Assembly: GCA_003650445.1 (NCBI GenBank)
Contig: QMQE01000115.1
Location: 1 to 8,224, forward strand
Length of the DNA stretch: 8,224 nt
Direction: 5' to 3'
Source of the DNA: Acidobacteriota bacterium
Lineage (GTDB): Bacteria > Acidobacteriota > Holophagae > Thermotomaculales > Thermotomaculaceae
This document shows, in pieces, positions 6,711-8,224 of this stretch. The notes below the pieces were generated by a model. It searched no databases. It had not been told where the DNA came from and saw nothing but the letters and a program-made list of their open reading frames with translations. Each line of letters starts with the position of its first letter. Position 1 is the first letter of the stretch. The translations under genes and the position numbers were made by a program.

Positions 6711-7401
6711 AGATTCTCTCCCCGAATAATAATGTGCCAATACGAATATACGTTGCACCTTCCCGAATGGCAACCCTGAAATCGTGAGACATTCCCATGG
6801 ATAGTTCTGAGATCGGATCGGATTGAAGGGTTGTGCGGTTCAATTCATCCCGCATTACCCGAAGTCTCCTGAAGAAAGGGGCCGTTTCTTCGGGGTCGGG
6901 GAAATACGGTGGGATTCCCATTAGTCCGATTAGATGGAGGTTGGAAAGTGATTGAATTCGGGCGGCCAGGTCAGGAAGATCTTCCGGTTTGATGCCGGTT
7001 TTTGTTTCTTCCCTTGATAATTTCACCTGAATAAAACAGTCAATGGATCGCGAAATTTTCTGTAGGGTGCGATTCAGTAAAAGAGCGAGCTCAATACTGT
7101 CTATGGAGTGGATTGCGTCAAAAACAGTTGCGGCCAGTTTGACTTTATTCTTTTGCAGATGGCCGATCATATGCCAGTTCACCGGTAAATCCTGACATAA
7201 TTCTTTTTTCCCTGCGGCTTCCTGAACGTGATTTTCACCGAAAATCAATTGTCCTGCCTGGGCGGCAGATCGAATATCCGGCACAGGTTTTCGTTTGGAC
7301 ACTGCAACAAGATGGATTGACCCCGGTTCCCGGTTGCAGGAAAGTGCGGTCTTTCTTATGGTTTGCCTCAGGTCTGTCAGTCTGTCAGCTATCATCGCCA
7401 T
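6694..7401 (-). CDS. yggS: YggS/PROSC-family PLP homeostasis protein
   Basis: This 235-residue cytosolic protein binds pyridoxal 5'-phosphate on a lysine and helps control PLP supply and amino-acid balance. It is a single alanine-racemase-type TIM barrel with no catalytic partner domain. The PLP lysine lies in LVAVSKRKP. With a start at 7401 it is K36, the same number as in E. coli YggS. Other signatures are GENHVQEA, WHMIGHLQKNK, the IDS segment, and the phosphate-binding end LSMGMSHDFRVAIREGATYIRIGTLLFGER. Family proteins usually show LMAIPP or LMTIPP, and here it is LMGIPP. An in-frame ATG at 7440 would add 13 hydrophobic residues (MIIVNGFLYLLSR) inside the preceding gene and is less likely. 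ATG 7395 is a close alternative. It overlaps the zinc-ribbon gene by 17 bp and yggT by 17 bp. Confidence 0.95.
   Translation of the reverse strand: MAMIADRLTDLRQTIRKTALSCNREPGSIHLVAVSKRKPVPDIRSAAQAGQLIFGENHVQEAAGKKELCQDLPVNWHMIGHLQKNKVKLAATVFDAIHSIDSIELALLLNRTLQKISRSIDCFIQVKLSREETKTGIKPEDLPDLAARIQSLSNLHLIGLMGIPPYFPDPEETAPFFRRLRVMRDELNRTTLQSDPISELSMGMSHDFRVAIREGATYIRIGTLLFGERIYDSGK
6716..6723 (-). promoter_or_regulatory. Shine-Dalgarno deciding the yggT start
   Basis: GGGGAGAG on the minus strand, with core GGAG at 6721-6718, lies 7 nt before ATG 6710 and within the last codons of yggS. It supports the short YggT form of 97 residues over the longer reading frame. Confidence 0.65.
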
Positions 7402-8110
7402 CCGGCTCAACAAATACAAGAATCCGTTGACAATTATCACAGATAAACAGTTCCTCCGGATGTTGCTGCATGTTGTTTACCATTTGAGGCCGAATTTTCA
7501 TATTGCAGGCGGAGCAGCATTCTCCGGAAACGGTGGCCACGGCAATGCCGGAGCGCTTGGCGGCAATCTGATTGAATTTTCTCATGTAAGGAGCCGGGAT
7601 TTCTTTTTCAAGGCTTCGTTTTTCTTTTTCAAGCTTTTTTTTCTCTTTGATTTTTTCCTTATTGGTGTCCTGAAAGCCGGAGATGGCTTCATTATATGCG
7701 GCTTCAAGCTGGTCTGCATTTGTTTTCAGTTGATCGTAATCTGTTTCCAGTTGCTTCGTGCTTTCCATGAGGGTAATGATCAGGCCCTCAGTTTCCTGGA
7801 TTTCACGCTTTGTGCTGTCAATTTCTTTCAACACGGCAGAATATTCTTTCTGGTTGGTAACCTCCATCAGATCCTGTTCGAATTTTTCCAGATTTTCTTT
7901 GCACAAAACCAGATATTCTTCTTTTCTGTCCTTTTGATCACTGTTTTCTGTAAATTGTTCTTCTGAGCGTGCAACAGCCACCTGGTGCTGTTTCAATTCC
8001 CGGCCCAGTTTTTCAATAGATTCCGGGTAAGTCGTGAGTTCATGATCCAACTGCCGGATTCTGAGAAGCAGTTCCTGATAACGCCGCAGGTTTTCTAACA
8101 TATTTTTCAA
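7385..8110 (-). CDS. Coiled-coil protein with C-terminal C4 zinc ribbon (zf-RING_7 family)
   Basis: This protein of about 241 residues has a long charged coiled coil from about 5 to 170 and then a C-terminal zinc ribbon. It matches the C4-type zinc-ribbon family (PF02591, zf-RING_7), whose members are thought to act in nucleic-acid or nucleotide-related processes or as adaptors; the role is not settled. The ribbon cysteines are CSAC (C199, C202) and CDNC (C224, C227), followed by QRILVF, which matches the usual CGRILY end. The internal NQKEYSAVLKEI is the family's conserved coiled-coil motif. I chose the TTG at 8110 because a perfect AGGAGG lies 5 nt upstream. A GTG at 8116 overlaps that site, and the ATG at 8101 is 14 nt away, which is long but possible. 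The gene heads the operon and overlaps yggS by 17 bp. Confidence 0.9.
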   Translation of the reverse strand: MKNMLENLRRYQELLLRIRQLDHELTTYPESIEKLGRELKQHQVAVARSEEQFTENSDQKDRKEEYLVLCKENLEKFEQDLMEVTNQKEYSAVLKEIDSTKREIQETEGLIITLMESTKQLETDYDQLKTNADQLEAAYNEAISGFQDTNKEKIKEKKKLEKEKRSLEKEIPAPYMRKFNQIAAKRSGIAVATVSGECCSACNMKIRPQMVNNMQQHPEELFICDNCQRILVFVEPDGDDS

Positions 8111-8115
8111 AGCCA

Positions 8116-8121
8116 CCTCCT
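8116..8121 (-). promoter_or_regulatory. Shine-Dalgarno of the zinc-ribbon gene, points to a TTG start
   Basis: On the minus strand a perfect AGGAGG runs from 8121 to 8116. The TTG at 8110 is at ideal spacing (5 nt), the GTG at 8116 shares its last G, and the ATG at 8101 is 14 nt away. Confidence 0.7.
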
Positions 8122-8127
8122 CTAATG

Positions 8128-8156
8128 AAAAAAGGCGTTCCAGTTAATGGAACACC
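8128..8156 (-). terminator. Intrinsic (rho-independent) terminator
   Basis: Read on the minus strand, GGTGTTCCA (8156-8148) pairs with TGGAACGCC (8142-8134) over nine base pairs, one of them a U-G wobble, with a TTAAC loop. Six T residues follow at 8133-8128. This is a classic intrinsic terminator for leftward transcription. It starts 1 bp after a possible stop codon of an upstream gene and ends only 6 bp before the Shine-Dalgarno of the zinc-ribbon gene. Confidence 0.82.
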
Positions 8157-8157
8157 C

Positions 8158-8223
8158 TTAATATCGACATATGATTGTATGAAATTTCTTCTCAATCAAG
8201 TTAACCACCTTTTTGGTGGGCCC
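8158..8223 (-). CDS. Possible C-terminal end of an upstream gene (partial)
   Basis: Read leftward from 8223, one frame stays open for 21 codons and encodes GPTKKVVNLIEKKFHTIICRY before a TAA at 8160-8158. The other two frames stop sooner, at about 8201 and 8196. The residue composition is protein-like, and the stop falls 1 bp before the terminator stem, as expected for a gene end. The piece is too short to identify a family, and chance cannot be excluded. Confidence 0.4.
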   Translation of the reverse strand, partial: GPTKKVVNLIEKKFHTIICRY

Positions 8224-8224
8224 A

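Noticed and set aside
7295..7966. Long plus-strand open frame of 223 codons rich in phenylalanine
   Set aside because: It lies opposite the zinc-ribbon and yggS genes. Its Phe/Ile-rich low-complexity product is the expected antisense of a Lys/Glu-rich coiled coil.
8171..8199. Leftward promoter TTGATT with TACAAT (14 bp) or AATCAT (17 bp)
   Set aside because: The good -10 has spacing that is too short, and the correctly spaced -10 matches only four of six positions. The region may also be coding sequence of an upstream gene.

Overview
This window is gene-dense chromosomal DNA from a bacterium of moderate GC content. No mobile element, CRISPR array, tRNA or rRNA was seen. Two gene blocks converge at about position 4690. 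Every gene-free stretch is under 100 bp, so there is no long empty region. Several features suggest a Gram-negative-type or deep-branching, uncultured lineage rather than a Firmicute. These are a DivIVA/YggT/YggS division cluster, a glutamine synthetase of an unusual clade with an insertion near the active site, a DUF4845-like small membrane protein, and HutI placed outside any histidine-utilisation operon. I cannot assign a phylum from the sequence alone.

Plus-strand block (95-4700), in order: a glutamine synthetase family enzyme; a PlsC-type membrane acyltransferase with an altered third motif; a small single-pass membrane protein resembling DUF4845; a two-TM potassium channel fused to an RCK (TrkA-N/TrkA-C) module; an unrecognised cysteine-rich cytosolic protein; and a secreted DUF192 protein. 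From the acyltransferase onward the genes overlap or are separated by at most 19 bp, so they are probably co-transcribed. The glutamine synthetase lies 59 bp upstream and has a plausible sigma70-like promoter of its own.

Minus-strand block, read from right to left: possibly the last codons of an upstream gene; an intrinsic terminator; a coiled-coil plus C4 zinc-ribbon protein; YggS (PLP homeostasis); YggT (membrane protein); DivIVA (polar/division scaffold); and HutI (imidazolonepropionase). Junctions in this block are 17-bp overlaps or gaps of 9-11 bp, which indicates one operon. The block combines division and envelope functions with one step of histidine degradation. The terminator sits 6 bp before the Shine-Dalgarno of the first gene, so transcription of this operon probably has to pass through it.

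The two blocks meet tail to tail with a 20-bp overlap between the DUF192 and hutI coding sequences, and no terminator hairpin is visible there. I found no convincing new multi-gene system. The best leads are the cysteine-rich unknown protein, the acyltransferase without its motif III glutamate, and the terminator before the zinc-ribbon operon.
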